Below are positions 1 through 9,806 of a DNA stretch of 64,000 bases, in pieces. The DNA is from Leptotrichia trevisanii DSM 22070. GTDB taxonomy: Bacteria; Fusobacteriota; Fusobacteriia; Fusobacteriales; Leptotrichiaceae. The stretch's first letter is position 1; each line of letters starts with the position of its first letter. Below the pieces are notes generated by a model that had not been told where the DNA came from, did no database searches, and saw only the letters and a list, made by a program, of their open reading frames with translations. Position numbers and translations under genes: made by a program. Location: contig NZ_KI519444.1 of the NCBI RefSeq assembly GCF_000482505.1, forward strand, positions 48,953 through 112,952. Reading direction: 5' to 3'.

Positions 1-191
1 AAGGGCTATTTAAGGGAAAAAATCAAAAAAAGAATTTTTGAAAGTTAATTTTACTGCTTTTTCTTAAACAAGTATTATATTTTACAAAAATATTACAGTG
101 CAAAAAAGAGAATTTTTAAAACAAAAAAATGCTCAAAAATTTAATCTAATTTTAGATAACCTATTTCTGAACACTTTCTCTATTTCAATTT

Positions 192-1295
192 TTATACATT
201 AAATCTAAAGAACATTACATCCCCATCCTGCACAATGTACTCTTTCCCTTCCAGTCTCATTGCACCTTTCTCTTTTGAACCATTCCATCCATTTAGTTCG
301 ATAAATTTGTCAAAAGATACAACTTCAGCTCTGATAAATCCTTTTTCAATGTCTGTGTGAATTTCACTGGCTGATTTTTGGGCGTTTGTTCCTTGTTTTA
401 TTGTCCAAGCTCTTACTTCTTTTACTCCAGCGGTAAAGTATGTGATTAGTCCTAATAATTTGAATCCTGCCCTAATTAGTCTGTTTAGGCTTGGTTCTTT
501 TATCCCTAATTCGTCAATGAACATTTGTCTTTCTTCTTCATCTTCGATTTCAATTAGTTCCGCTTCCACTTTTGCTGAAAAAGTTACTACTTCGCTATCG
601 TATTGTTTTGCAAATTCACGCACTTTTTTTACATAGTCATTTTCAATTCCAGCTGTCAAGTCCTCTTCTGAAATGTTTGCAGCAAACATCATCGGTTTTA
701 CTGTCAAGAATTGATAAACTTTTATTAATTCCTCTTCCCTTTGAGTAAATTCCAATGTTTTTAACAATTTAAATTCTTCCAGATGAACTTTACATCTTTC
801 AAGAACTGCCACTAATTCTTTCCCTTCTGCGTTTCCTCCACGAGCCAGCTTCTGATTCTTCTGAATTGCCCTTTCAACTGTGTCTAAGTCAGCAAAAATC
901 AATTCTGCATTAATCGTTTCAATATCTCTTATAGGATCAACGCTTCCTTCCACGTGAATAATATTGTCATCGTCAAAACATCTTACGACTTGACAAATTG
1001 CAGCTGTATTTCTGATATTGGATAAAAACTGGTTTCCTAGCCCTTCTCCTTTTGACGCACCTTTTACAAGCCCTGCGATGTCTACGAACTCAACTGTTGC
1101 TCCAACTGTTCTTTCTGGATTAACAACTTTCTCCAAGTCCTTTAGTCTTGGATCAGGAACACTTACAAGTCCTACATTTGGCTCAATTGTTGCAAATGGG
1201 TAATTTGCAGCCTCTGCATTTTGTGTTTTTGTTATTGCGTTAAACAATGTTGATTTTCCTACGTTTGGTAATCCTACAATTCCTATTCCTATCAT
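192..1295 (-). CDS. ychF: YchF/OLA1-family P-loop ATPase
   Basis: Cytosolic translation-factor-class P-loop nucleotidase of the Obg/YchF group, which binds ribosomes and prefers ATP. The P-loop GLPNVGKST starts at about residue 8, and the G3 motif reads [17 protein letters not shown]. The G4 position is NISE, the NxxE form that marks YchF and explains ATP preference, instead of NKxD. The C-terminal third is a TGS domain ending in a run that contains [18 protein letters not shown]. The 367-residue length is normal. The ATG is preceded by AAGGAAA. The UDG-like gene lies 24 bases upstream in the same direction, so they may share a transcript. Identification is firm. Confidence 0.97.
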   Translation of the reverse strand: MIGIGIVGLPNVGKSTLFNAITKTQNAEAANYPFATIEPNVGLVSVPDPRLKDLEKVVNPERTVGATVEFVDIAGLVKGASKGEGLGNQFLSNIRNTAAICQVVRCFDDDNIIHVEGSVDPIRDIETINAELIFADLDTVERAIQKNQKLARGGNAEGKELVAVLERCKVHLEEFKLLKTLEFTQREEELIKVYQFLTVKPMMFAANISEEDLTAGIENDYVKKVREFAKQYDSEVVTFSAKVEAELIEIEDEEERQMFIDELGIKEPSLNRLIRAGFKLLGLITYFTAGVKEVRAWTIKQGTNAQKSASEIHTDIEKGFIRAEVVSFDKFIELNGWNGSKEKGAMRLEGKEYIVQDGDVMFFRFNV

Positions 1296-1319
1296 TCTTT
1301 TTTTATTTCCTTTCTTCTT

Positions 1320-1853
1320 TTATAATTTTTCCAAAATTTTTATCAATTTCCATTTTTCCTTATCTGTCGCTTTAAACAAATAGGAAATATCGTAAATCGG
1401 TACAACCTTAATTTCTCCATAAAAATCGAACACTTTCCCAACCAAATCCTTTATATCCTCTTTTTCTACATCCTCCAAAAGTGATTTAGTTGCCCTTTCA
1501 CCTACTGTTACAATGTACTTTGGATTAATTAAGGCAATTTGTGCGACAAGAAACTCGTGGCATTTTGAAATACTATCCTTTTCAATTAAATTACTATGTG
1601 AGCTGCATTTTGTAAGAGTCGTAAAATAACACTTCTTCAAATCCAGTTTTGAATATTCCAAAAATTTTTTAAAATATTTTCCATTTCTGTTGATCAAAAG
1701 TTTCTGCTTTACATCCTCTTCCTCGCTTATGTTATCCAGCACAAACAAAATTTCCGCCTTTTTATTCCCTTCCCCGACAATTGGATTAATCCGAGTTTTT
1801 TCCAAAATACATCTAGCACAAATGTCGATTTCCAATTTCAAGTCATTCCACAT
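1320..1853 (-). CDS. Uracil-DNA glycosylase superfamily protein (family 4/5-like), degenerate motif
   Basis: A 177-residue protein that aligns with the Fe-S uracil-DNA glycosylase families. An N-terminal CARC pair, a Cys in a TKC segment and a Cys in KCHEFL are spaced like the four cluster ligands. INPKYIVTVGERA matches the conserved region following the last cysteine. The catalytic motif, GEAPG(x)xED in active family members, is replaced by LDNISEEED, so uracil excision activity is doubtful. The ATG has AAGGAAA upstream. The downstream neighbour is ychF and the upstream one a metallo-hydrolase. It could be a glycosylase with altered specificity or a structural relic. Confidence 0.7.
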   Translation of the reverse strand: MWNDLKLEIDICARCILEKTRINPIVGEGNKKAEILFVLDNISEEEDVKQKLLINRNGKYFKKFLEYSKLDLKKCYFTTLTKCSSHSNLIEKDSISKCHEFLVAQIALINPKYIVTVGERATKSLLEDVEKEDIKDLVGKVFDFYGEIKVVPIYDISYLFKATDKEKWKLIKILEKL

Positions 1854-1883
1854 AACTTTTTCCTTATTCTTTATTCTAATATT

Positions 1884-2657
1884 CTATATTTTATAAATTT
1901 CCGTTCCTTCTTCATTAATAATTTCGATTTCCAGATGGCTTTTATTTTCCCGCTCCAAAATTTGATACAGCGAATTATAAGCCAATTCTGGAGTATTGTT
2001 ATCCTTGCTTATGTGCATTAGATAAATTTTTTTCAATTTTTCATTAAGCACCTGCCCAATTAACTTTGATGCTTCTGAATTTGACAAATGTCCATTTCTT
2101 CCCTTTACACGATTTTTCAATTCCCAGTGATAAGGGCCTGTCATCAGCATATTATAGTCGTAATTGCTTTCCAATACAATTACATCGCTATTTTTCAAAT
2201 TTTCCTTAATAATATTGTTCACACAGCCAACATCACTAGCATATGACAATTTTTTCCCTTCATATTCAAATGTATAACCCAAACATTTTTCAGCATCGTG
2301 CATTACTTCAAAATTATTTATCACACAGTTATCAATTACAGTTTTTTCATCCCTTATAAAATTCAAATTCTTTTTCTCAATTTTTCCAATTTTGTCTTTA
2401 ATTACATTATAAGTTACTTCGTGAAGATAAATCGGAATATCGTATTTTCGCGAAACAACACCCAGCCCCTGAATATGATCAGAATGCTCATGTGTCACAA
2501 ATATTCCCATTATATCCTCAATTCTTTTTTCAATATTATTCAATTTTTCTACAATTTTTTTGCCACTAAATCCTGCATCTATAAGAAATTTCTTATTTCC
2601 CATCTCAATATAGCTTGAATTTCCGCTACTTCCACTTCCCAAACTTGAAAATTTCAT
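1884..2657 (-). CDS. MBL-fold metallo-hydrolase, WalJ/YycJ type
   Basis: Metallo-beta-lactamase-fold hydrolase of the YycJ/WalJ group, linked in other bacteria to DNA repair and cell-wall regulation. The metal motif is THEHSDHIQG, followed by later His/Asp ligands including the VMHDAEKCLGY region and YASDVG. The start was set at the internal ATG giving MKFSSLGSGSSGNS, which is the usual N-terminus of this family; an in-frame ATG 17 codons upstream (2708) would add a charged extension of no known function. About 257 residues is normal for the family. No WalK/WalR genes are nearby, so the symbol is left blank. Confidence 0.88.
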   Translation of the reverse strand: MKFSSLGSGSSGNSSYIEMGNKKFLIDAGFSGKKIVEKLNNIEKRIEDIMGIFVTHEHSDHIQGLGVVSRKYDIPIYLHEVTYNVIKDKIGKIEKKNLNFIRDEKTVIDNCVINNFEVMHDAEKCLGYTFEYEGKKLSYASDVGCVNNIIKENLKNSDVIVLESNYDYNMLMTGPYHWELKNRVKGRNGHLSNSEASKLIGQVLNEKLKKIYLMHISKDNNTPELAYNSLYQILERENKSHLEIEIINEEGTEIYKI

Positions 2658-2725
2658 TTTTTTTACTAATCTTCTTTCTAATCGAGTTTCTTTGTTTAAC
2701 TCCCCCATTTTTTTACTTCATAATT

Positions 2726-3163
2726 TTAAATATTTGGTGAAATTGTCCCCTTTAACTGATCGTAAACCCATCCACCCTTTTTATCCTTTTTCGTTACAAT
2801 TCTGTTGCTTCTCTCCCTCGAATCCTTTATACTTTCAGGAATTTCATAGATTTTATCACTTCCATAAAAAGTCCCAAAATTATATACTCCATCCGAACTT
2901 TTTACATTTTGCAAACTATCTTCAAATCCTGCCAAATTTGGATTAGTGCCTGTCTTTTCACTAAATCTTTTCACTGCGTTCTGCAATTTTACTGTTTCTA
3001 CCTGAATATCAGCAGTTATAAGTTTATCCACTTTTCTTGAAAATAAAATCATAACATTAAATATTGCAATAAATACAATCACAAGAAAAGTTATAACACG
3101 AAGAGCAATTTTTCTAGTCATTCTTGCCCCGTTATTTCCATAATAATCGTTATCAAAAGCCAT
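2726..3163 (-). CDS. Single-pass membrane protein, unknown function
   Basis: A 145-residue protein with a short charged N-terminus, one transmembrane helix at about residues 20-42 (ALRVITFLVIVFIAIFNVMI) and an extracytoplasmic domain of about 100 residues. The topology resembles a pseudopilin or a small anchored envelope protein, but no prepilin peptidase motif is seen. The domain carries charged stretches such as KDSRERSNRIVTKKDKKGG. It lies just upstream of the WalJ-like gene in the same direction. I do not recognise the family. Confidence 0.75.
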   Translation of the reverse strand: MAFDNDYYGNNGARMTRKIALRVITFLVIVFIAIFNVMILFSRKVDKLITADIQVETVKLQNAVKRFSEKTGTNPNLAGFEDSLQNVKSSDGVYNFGTFYGSDKIYEIPESIKDSRERSNRIVTKKDKKGGWVYDQLKGTISPNI

Positions 3164-3330
3164 TTCCTCGCATGAAATTTACAAAATTCTTAATTTTATA
3201 ATTATAATAATGTAAAAAATCACGCTCTCCTTCCTTCAGATTCTTTTTATTTCAAATTTTATATTTTTTCTATTTTACTTTTTCAAAATCAAACTTTCAA
3301 TAAATTCAAGTTTCCAATAACTTCTTAAAT

Positions 3331-4452
3331 CTATTTTTTATTTCTAAAAATTGACGGCCTAACAATTACTTTCACATTTTTAGGAACTTCCAACTGTACC
3401 TTTAACGGCCCTCTTTTAACATTTATCCATCCCAGCCCTGCAATTACAAGTTCCTCATTTTCTTCAATTTCCACTTCGTGAGTTACAAATTCATTTTGAA
3501 AATATTTTTCTTTTTCATCTTCTTGTAAAATTTCAAAGTAATCTCCACTTAACAGGGCTTCCACTCTTTCCTCACGAGCCACGTGAAACTTCACACTTTT
3601 TGAAGCATACGCAGAAAAAATAGGCTTGCTTCCACTTTCTAAAAGTTCATTTCCAAGTATTTTAAATCTGCAGAAAACATCAAACATAAATACCTGATTT
3701 TCTTCAAGTTTAAAAGTTTTTCGGGAAATTTCTCCAGCTGGCACTAGCTTTAATCCATTTTCTACACTAATTAAATCAGAAATTCTCCCATCTGGAATAA
3801 GTCCAGGTGTGTCAATTATCGTAATTTCACTATTTGGAATTTTATTGTTAATTGATTTTAAAGTAGTTCCAGAATATTTAGAAGTTGTTATTTTGTTGTT
3901 TCCAAGAAGTAAATTTATAACTGATGATTTTCCAACATTTGAAACTCCAAGCACAGTTGCCTTTACTTTTTTGTTATGAAAAATATTTTTAATTTTTCTG
4001 ATTATTCCATTTACTCCGTATTTATTTTTAGCACTAATAAAGGCAATATCATCAGGTACAATGTCCTCTTCTGCAAGCCTGTCCTTTACCCAGTTGGAAA
4101 TTTCAGTTGGATGTATGAAGTCAGGCAGCAAATCTATTTTGTTAATTAAAATTATAGATCTGTAATCTCTTAGATAATCCAAGATTTCCTCAGTAAATGA
4201 ACCTTCAAAGTCAATAATATCAAAAATTGGAAGTATTATATCAGATTTTTTTACACATTCATTTACTTCCTTCAAATAATCTTCCCTGCTAAAATTATTT
4301 ACAAGATTTTCCCCATAATTTTTAATTTTAAAACATCTCTGACAAAGTAAATTATCCTCTGTTATAAATTTCTCTTCAGGAACATATCCTTCCTTATTTT
4401 TATCTTCAAACTGCAGTTCAATTCCGCAACCGCTACATTTTTTTATAATCAA
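3331..4452 (-). CDS. yqeH: YqeH-type circularly permuted GTPase
   Basis: Ribosome-assembly GTPase that acts in small-subunit (30S) biogenesis. The N-terminal zinc finger is CSGCGIEL plus CQRCFK. The G motifs come in permuted order: G4-type INKIDLLPD at about residue 102, then the P-loop GVSNVGKSSVINLLLG at about 170, then DTPGLIPDG. A YqeH/BipA-like C-terminal RNA-binding domain follows. The start is a TTG: AGGAGG sits five bases upstream of it, and translation from there gives the expected KKCSGCG finger. The 373-residue length is typical. Confidence 0.95.
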   Translation of the reverse strand: MIIKKCSGCGIELQFEDKNKEGYVPEEKFITEDNLLCQRCFKIKNYGENLVNNFSREDYLKEVNECVKKSDIILPIFDIIDFEGSFTEEILDYLRDYRSIILINKIDLLPDFIHPTEISNWVKDRLAEEDIVPDDIAFISAKNKYGVNGIIRKIKNIFHNKKVKATVLGVSNVGKSSVINLLLGNNKITTSKYSGTTLKSINNKIPNSEITIIDTPGLIPDGRISDLISVENGLKLVPAGEISRKTFKLEENQVFMFDVFCRFKILGNELLESGSKPIFSAYASKSVKFHVAREERVEALLSGDYFEILQEDEKEKYFQNEFVTHEVEIEENEELVIAGLGWINVKRGPLKVQLEVPKNVKVIVRPSIFRNKK

Positions 4453-4508
4453 AATTTCCTCCTATTTTCTCATTCCTTTTACATTAAAATTCAATCCAAT
4501 CAAATCCA

Positions 4509-5621
4509 TTATTCCTTAGCCAACGGGTGAGTGTTCATATAAATATCCCGCAAGAACGCCTTGCTCACGTGTGTGTAAACCTGTGTTGTAGCAATACTGC
4601 TATGCCCAAGCAATTCCTGTAAATATCGGATATCCACGCCGTTATTCAAAAGTTCCGTTGCAAATGAATGCCTAAATACATGCGGTGTTATTTCCTTTTG
4701 TATCCCAGCTTCGTGTGCATGTGCCGAAATAAGCCTTCTTAGCGAACGTGTCGTCAATTTTTTCCCTTTACTGTTTACAATCAGCACTTCCCTGGTGTAA
4801 TTCTCATATTGCCTTTTCTTTTCCTCAATGTACTTTATCAGCCATTTCTTAGCATTTTCACTAAAAAAAGTTATCCGCTCCTTATCCCCTTTTCCAATAA
4901 CCCTAATTTCCCGCTCTTCAATATCAATCATAAATTCACTCAAATTAATGAGTTCCATTGAACGAAGTCCACTAGAATAAAGCAGTTCAATAATCAACCT
5001 ATCTCTAATCCCAGTAATTTTCTCCGTACTTATAACATGCCTCAAACTATTCAAATCATCCCTGTTCAATACATTCGGCAATTCCTTCTCAAATTTTGGA
5101 ACATTTATATAAGCCGCCTTGTTCGTTTCAATTACCTTTATTTCCTGAAGATATTTGAAAAATGTCCTAAGTGCTGAAATTTTCCTGTTTATAGTTCTTT
5201 TAGACACAGGCTTAACACTTATTTTTTTATTTATTTCTTCCATATCTTCAATGCTTTTTATATTGTCAATCTTTGATTCTGTATCATCAATTTCGGTATT
5301 TTCAAGGTTTTTCCGTGAATCCTTTTTTTTCTTATCTTCCTCTTTAGCTAGTCTTTGCGGAGAATTTAAATACGCAATAAAGGATCTGAATGTCATCATT
5401 TCAATTTCTTCAAAATTATGAATTTCTTCATATTCATCCAGATATTCCATAAACTGCAGTAAATCCCGCCGATAACTTCTAATCGTATTAAAGCTCTTCC
5501 CAAGAATAACCTCTTCGTAATACAAGAATTTATCCACATACATCACAAGATTTTCATTTCTTATATTGTCTTTATTTCCAATGTCCTTTTCTTTCTCAAC
5601 GTCTTTGTCACTATTATTCAT
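4509..5621 (-). CDS. xerC: Tyrosine recombinase XerC-like, with an extra charged insertion
   Basis: Site-specific tyrosine recombinase, presumably resolving chromosome dimers at dif. Catalytic residues are present: Arg in SSGLRSMEL, Lys in IGKGDKER, H314 and R317 in HVFRHSF, H340 in LLGH and Y349 in TQVYTHV. The start was moved 11 codons inside the longest frame to the ATG at 5621, which has GGAGAAG five bases upstream. At about 370 residues it is some 60 longer than usual, because a charged Lys/Asp/Glu/Ile-rich stretch is inserted in the N-terminal core-binding domain. The order dprA-topA-xerC matches the conserved smf-topA-codV neighbourhood, which supports XerC over XerD. Confidence 0.88.
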   Translation of the reverse strand: MNNSDKDVEKEKDIGNKDNIRNENLVMYVDKFLYYEEVILGKSFNTIRSYRRDLLQFMEYLDEYEEIHNFEEIEMMTFRSFIAYLNSPQRLAKEEDKKKKDSRKNLENTEIDDTESKIDNIKSIEDMEEINKKISVKPVSKRTINRKISALRTFFKYLQEIKVIETNKAAYINVPKFEKELPNVLNRDDLNSLRHVISTEKITGIRDRLIIELLYSSGLRSMELINLSEFMIDIEEREIRVIGKGDKERITFFSENAKKWLIKYIEEKKRQYENYTREVLIVNSKGKKLTTRSLRRLISAHAHEAGIQKEITPHVFRHSFATELLNNGVDIRYLQELLGHSSIATTQVYTHVSKAFLRDIYMNTHPLAKE

Positions 5622-5810
5622 TAAAACTTCTCCATTTATTATAACACATATCATTCACAGCAATACAAATTAATTCACTTTTTTATTTAAAAAAATATCT
5701 AAAATCATACTTAAAATCTATGACAATCTGTATTATTCAATTTATTAGTCCGATAATAAAAAATGAAATAACTTTAAACTTATATTTTAATAAATTAATT
5801 ATTTTTTCTG

Positions 5811-8204
5811 CTATTTAGATTTCTTCACTGTAGATTTTTTAGTTGTCGTTGTCTTTTTAGCCTTTCTAGATGTAGATTTTGCTTTAGTTGCTGTTTTTGC
5901 TGTTTTTTTAGTCGCTTTTTTTGTAGTTTTCTTAGTTTTTTCCTCTTTTTCAGTCACTCTTGTAACTTTCCCGGTTTTTATATTTTTTATCGTTTTACAC
6001 TCTGGATAGCCTGTACAAGCCAAAAATTTTCCAAATCTTCCAGTTTTTATTTCATACGGTTTTCCGCAAAATTCACATGTTCCTGCTTCTTCTATTATTT
6101 TTCTGTCAATTTCGTAAAGCCGCTTCATTTCATCGCTTATTTGCAATACTCCATCCAGCTCTATTACAGCACCTTTTTTATATTTTTGCTTCAATTCAAC
6201 TGGCAACGACATTCTTTTTTCATCTTTTTCGTAATTTTCACTTTCAAGATATTCTCCAAATCGCCCAACTTTCAGTACATATCTATTTCCAGCTTCATCA
6301 AAATAATCAGTCAAAATTCCTTTTTTATTATTTTGAAGTTTCTCAACTTCCTCTTTTACAAAAATTTCTCCCTTTTTAATAGCCTCAGGCGATACTGCGA
6401 TTCCCTTTAACGAAATTTTTTCCTTCTCATTTGATTCACTAATCAAGTATTTTCCATAAAGTCCAGTTTTTAAAACCATAGGATTGCCCTCAGAATCCAG
6501 TACATCCGACACAATTCTACGATTTTTTATTTTGTCAATTTCCTTCTCAAACTTGTCAATATCCTTTTCCAGCGAATCATAAAAAGTTCTCAAAAGCTGT
6601 ATCCACTCAACTGTCCCTTCCTCAACCTTATCCAGCTCCTTTTCCATATTCGCCGTAAATTTCACGTTCATAATGTCCTTAAAGTTCTTGACAAGCTCAT
6701 CCTTTACTTCATATCCCAAATAAGTTGGATAAAAACGTTTTTCAATAAGTTCCACATATTCCCTTGCTTTCAGCGTTTCAACAATTGAAGCATAAGTTGA
6801 TGGACGCCCAATCCCCTCTGATTCCAGTTTTTTTACAAGTGTTGCTTCTGAAAATCTTGTAGGTGCTTTTGTTATTCCTTCTTCTATATTCAATTTATCT
6901 ATCGGATGAACATTGCCTTCCTTTAATTCTGGAAAATCCCCAGTCTTAATTTCATCCTCATCTTTAAAAATCTTGTAATACCCATCAAAAATTACCTTGT
7001 TAATCGTCCCACGGAAACTGTAATCTCCATTCACGGCATTAATCTGCATCTGTTCATACTGCATTGCCGCAAACTGTGAAACCAGAAATCTGTCCCAAAT
7101 CAATTTATACAATCTGTACTGTTCATTTGTCAAATAAACCTTTATATCATCTGGAACTAAATTAATATCAGACGGACGGATTCCTTCGTGGGCATCCTGA
7201 ACATTTGATTTTGAATTTTTTACAATATATTTTCCTACATATTTTTCACCATAGTTCTTTGTAATATAATCTTTTGCCATATTTAAGGCGTCAACGGAAA
7301 TTCTTGTAGAATCTGTTCTCATATATGTTATAAGCCCTTTGTTTTCACCATTAATGGCAAGCCCTTCATACAGCTGTTGTGCTATTCTCATCGTTTTACT
7401 CGCACCATACCCAAGATATGATGAAGCAAGCTGCTGCAAGGTACTTGTCTTAAATACAAGCGGCGGCCTTTGAGATTTTTTCTTAATTTCTATTTTCTCA
7501 AGCGTCAACGATTCATTTTTTAAGTCTTTTTCCAATTTTTTTACAACTTTTTCATCAAATATTTTATCTACTTTGTCGTTTGCAATTTTTACTAAATTAA
7601 GATTAATATTTTTTTCAATTAATGCACTTACTTCCCAATATTTCTGTGGCACAAACGCATTTATCTCATCTTCCAAGTCACAAATCAATTTTAACGCAAC
7701 TGACTGAACACGTCCAGCACTGGCATTACGATTAATTATTTTCCACAAAAGCGGACTTATCTTATACCCCACAATTCTATCAAGCAATCTTCTAGCCTGC
7801 TGTGCATTCACAAGATTGTCATTAATATCCCTCGGATTCTTAATCGCATTATTTACAGCCGTCTTCGTTATTTCATTAAACTCAATCCTTTTTACTTTAT
7901 CAGGCTGCTTAATATAATTAGAAATGTGCCAAGCTATCGCTTCCCCTTCCCTATCCTGATCCGATGCCAGGTAAACAGCGTTTGCGCTTTTCGCTTTTTC
8001 CTTTAATTTCTTTAAAACCTCACCTTTCCCTTTTATAACCTTATATTGAGGCTCAAAATTATTTTCTACATCTATTCCAATTTTTGTTTTTGGTAAATCT
8101 ATCACATGTCCGTAAGATGCAACAACTTCATAATTTCTACCAAGTATCTTTTCAATGGTTTTTGCTTTTGACGGTGACTCAACAATAACTAACTTTTTAG
8201 CCAA
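5811..8204 (-). CDS. topA: DNA topoisomerase I (type IA)
   Basis: Relaxes negative supercoils through a 5'-phosphotyrosine intermediate. The TOPRIM domain begins with LVIVESPSKAKTIEKIL and has the acidic triad in SDQDREGEAIAWH. The catalytic tyrosine is in GLITYMRTDSTRIS. After the core come topoisomerase zinc-ribbon-like repeats, one with intact cysteines (CEFCGKPYE and CTGYPECK), then a tail of about 45 residues that is almost all Lys/Thr/Ser/Ala and probably binds DNA nonspecifically. The start codon is TTG, with AAGGAG upstream. At 797 residues it is full length. A mosaic repeat now separates it from dprA. Confidence 0.97.
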   Translation of the reverse strand: MAKKLVIVESPSKAKTIEKILGRNYEVVASYGHVIDLPKTKIGIDVENNFEPQYKVIKGKGEVLKKLKEKAKSANAVYLASDQDREGEAIAWHISNYIKQPDKVKRIEFNEITKTAVNNAIKNPRDINDNLVNAQQARRLLDRIVGYKISPLLWKIINRNASAGRVQSVALKLICDLEDEINAFVPQKYWEVSALIEKNINLNLVKIANDKVDKIFDEKVVKKLEKDLKNESLTLEKIEIKKKSQRPPLVFKTSTLQQLASSYLGYGASKTMRIAQQLYEGLAINGENKGLITYMRTDSTRISVDALNMAKDYITKNYGEKYVGKYIVKNSKSNVQDAHEGIRPSDINLVPDDIKVYLTNEQYRLYKLIWDRFLVSQFAAMQYEQMQINAVNGDYSFRGTINKVIFDGYYKIFKDEDEIKTGDFPELKEGNVHPIDKLNIEEGITKAPTRFSEATLVKKLESEGIGRPSTYASIVETLKAREYVELIEKRFYPTYLGYEVKDELVKNFKDIMNVKFTANMEKELDKVEEGTVEWIQLLRTFYDSLEKDIDKFEKEIDKIKNRRIVSDVLDSEGNPMVLKTGLYGKYLISESNEKEKISLKGIAVSPEAIKKGEIFVKEEVEKLQNNKKGILTDYFDEAGNRYVLKVGRFGEYLESENYEKDEKRMSLPVELKQKYKKGAVIELDGVLQISDEMKRLYEIDRKIIEEAGTCEFCGKPYEIKTGRFGKFLACTGYPECKTIKNIKTGKVTRVTEKEEKTKKTTKKATKKTAKTATKAKSTSRKAKKTTTTKKSTVKKSK

Positions 8205-8269
8205 CTCTATTTTCTCCTTATTTCTTTCTCTATTTATATATTGTATTTATTTATTTTTGAATTATTTTG

Positions 8270-8695
8270 ATTAATGATTATCATTTCTATAATTTCTATT
8301 TTTCTTCTTTTTACAAAGCAAGGGAAATCAATCGCCATTTCCCTTTATTTCGCAGTAACAGTTATTTTAACATATTTAACTGACTACTACTTAAAGATAA
8401 TAGCGAAAGTGCTACGCACTATCCCTGGCTTGTCTAAGCATTTTTATTTTTTAAACAGAATCTGACATGAATTAATATCCGTCGGAGCATTTTTCTGTGC
8501 TGGCAAAACTGTCTGAGCATAGCGAGTTTTTTGCCAGTGCAGGAAAATGTCGTAGACTAGCCATAGGTTGTAGGATTTGCGGCAATGAGCAATCCTACGA
8601 AAATAAAAAATAAAAAAATTGAATGATTATGAATTAACTATTGAAAACTCCATTATAAAAATTTATTCTCGTTTTTAAACGGGGTTTAGTATTGA
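8270..8695. repeat. Intergenic mosaic repeat, copy A
   Basis: The whole dprA-topA gap is filled by hairpin modules that recur at 31.2-31.9 and 37.1-37.7 kb. Seen directly: AAGGGAAAT/ATTTCCCTT at 8320-8345 with an 8-base loop; a segment at 8350-8406 starting TCGC and ending GCGA that is shared with copy B; a long imperfect hairpin at 8488-8549 with 23-25-base arms around the loop GTCTGAGCATAGCG; and GTAGGATT/AATCCTAC at 8570-8598. The segment at 8411-8448 is the inverse of a stretch of copy C. A 63-codon frame here is not credible as a gene. Confidence 0.85.
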
Positions 8696-8696
8696 A

Positions 8697-9788
8697 TTAC
8701 ACTATCCTTATATACTTTGCCCCATTTGTTTCTGTAATTAATCCTCTAATTTTTAAACTCATAATTATTGAAAATAATTTATTTTTCTCTATTTTTTCTT
8801 TTACATTTTGTAGTATTTGCTCAAAACTTACTTCTTCCATTATTGTTTCAAATACAATTTTTTCTTCTTCTGTCAGTTTTTGTAATTTACTTTTTTCTTT
8901 TTTTATATCCCACAAAAATTCTTCGGCAATGTCATTTCCACAGGTTGCCAATTTTGCTTTACTATTTTTTATTAAATTATTACAACCTTCAAAAGATGGA
9001 TAATTTATGAATCCTGGCACGGCAAAAACTTCACGGTTCATGCTAAAAGCCAATTCCGCTGTGATTAATGCACCGCCTTTTTTAAAACTTTCGGCTACTA
9101 GGACTCCATCTGACATTCCTGCTATAATTCGGTTTCTTCTGGGAAAAGTCCATCTTGTAGGCTGTGTTCCTAGCGGATACTCACTTATAAGCGTTCCAAT
9201 TTCACCTATTCTTTCCCATAAATCCCGATTTTCATATGGATAAACTACATCCAGCCCTGTTCCTACCACTGATACAACTTCTATTTCCTTGTCCAGTGCA
9301 GTTTTTAGTGCGATTGTATCTATTCCATCAGCAAGTCCACTAATTACTGTTACATCATAATTTGCAAGTTCGTTCACGATTTTTTCACAGGCTGTTTTTC
9401 CAAATTTTGTGGCTCGCCGTGTTCCTACAACTCCGATATTTCGTTTATTGTCTACTGAAATTTTACCTTTATCAATTTTTATTTTATCATAGTCCTGTAA
9501 CTTTTTTCCCTTTAAATACAAAAAGACTGGAAAATCCTTTATTTCCTTTAGTTTTTTTGGATATTCCTTATCATTTGCACTAATTATTCTTACTCTGTTT
9601 CGTTCATAAAGCTCTAATCTTGCTTTCAAATCAATTTTCATTGCTTCTTCCAGCTGGCTTTTTAACTCATCATTAAACAATTTAAAATTTTCTTCATAAA
9701 ATAATTCTTCAAAATCTTGAAAAATTAACATAAGTTTTTTTATATGGGCATTTTTCATCCCATATTCCTTTAATCTAAGCCATTCCAC
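8697..9788 (-). CDS. dprA: DNA-processing protein DprA (Smf)
   Basis: Loads RecA on single-stranded DNA during natural transformation. The Rossmann-like DprA domain is clear: VGTRRATKFGKTACEKI, SGLADGIDTIALKTAL, VVGTGLDVVYPYENR, and RNRIIAGMSDGVLVAESFKKGGALITAELA. The C-terminal 70 residues look like the winged-helix tail of longer DprA proteins (EILQNVKEKIEKN). Translation most likely starts at a GTG, since AGGGGGGA lies just upstream; the next ATG is ten codons in. Its position ahead of topA is conserved in many low-GC bacteria. 363 residues is normal. Confidence 0.95.
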   Translation of the reverse strand: MEWLRLKEYGMKNAHIKKLMLIFQDFEELFYEENFKLFNDELKSQLEEAMKIDLKARLELYERNRVRIISANDKEYPKKLKEIKDFPVFLYLKGKKLQDYDKIKIDKGKISVDNKRNIGVVGTRRATKFGKTACEKIVNELANYDVTVISGLADGIDTIALKTALDKEIEVVSVVGTGLDVVYPYENRDLWERIGEIGTLISEYPLGTQPTRWTFPRRNRIIAGMSDGVLVAESFKKGGALITAELAFSMNREVFAVPGFINYPSFEGCNNLIKNSKAKLATCGNDIAEEFLWDIKKEKSKLQKLTEEEKIVFETIMEEVSFEQILQNVKEKIEKNKLFSIIMSLKIRGLITETNGAKYIRIV

Positions 9789-9806
9789 AATAATCCCCCC
9801 TATTTT

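Noticed and set aside
8274-8465. 63-codon plus-strand frame in the dprA-topA gap
   Set aside because: It lies entirely in repeat modules that differ in reading frame in the other copies, so the sequence is not maintained as protein.
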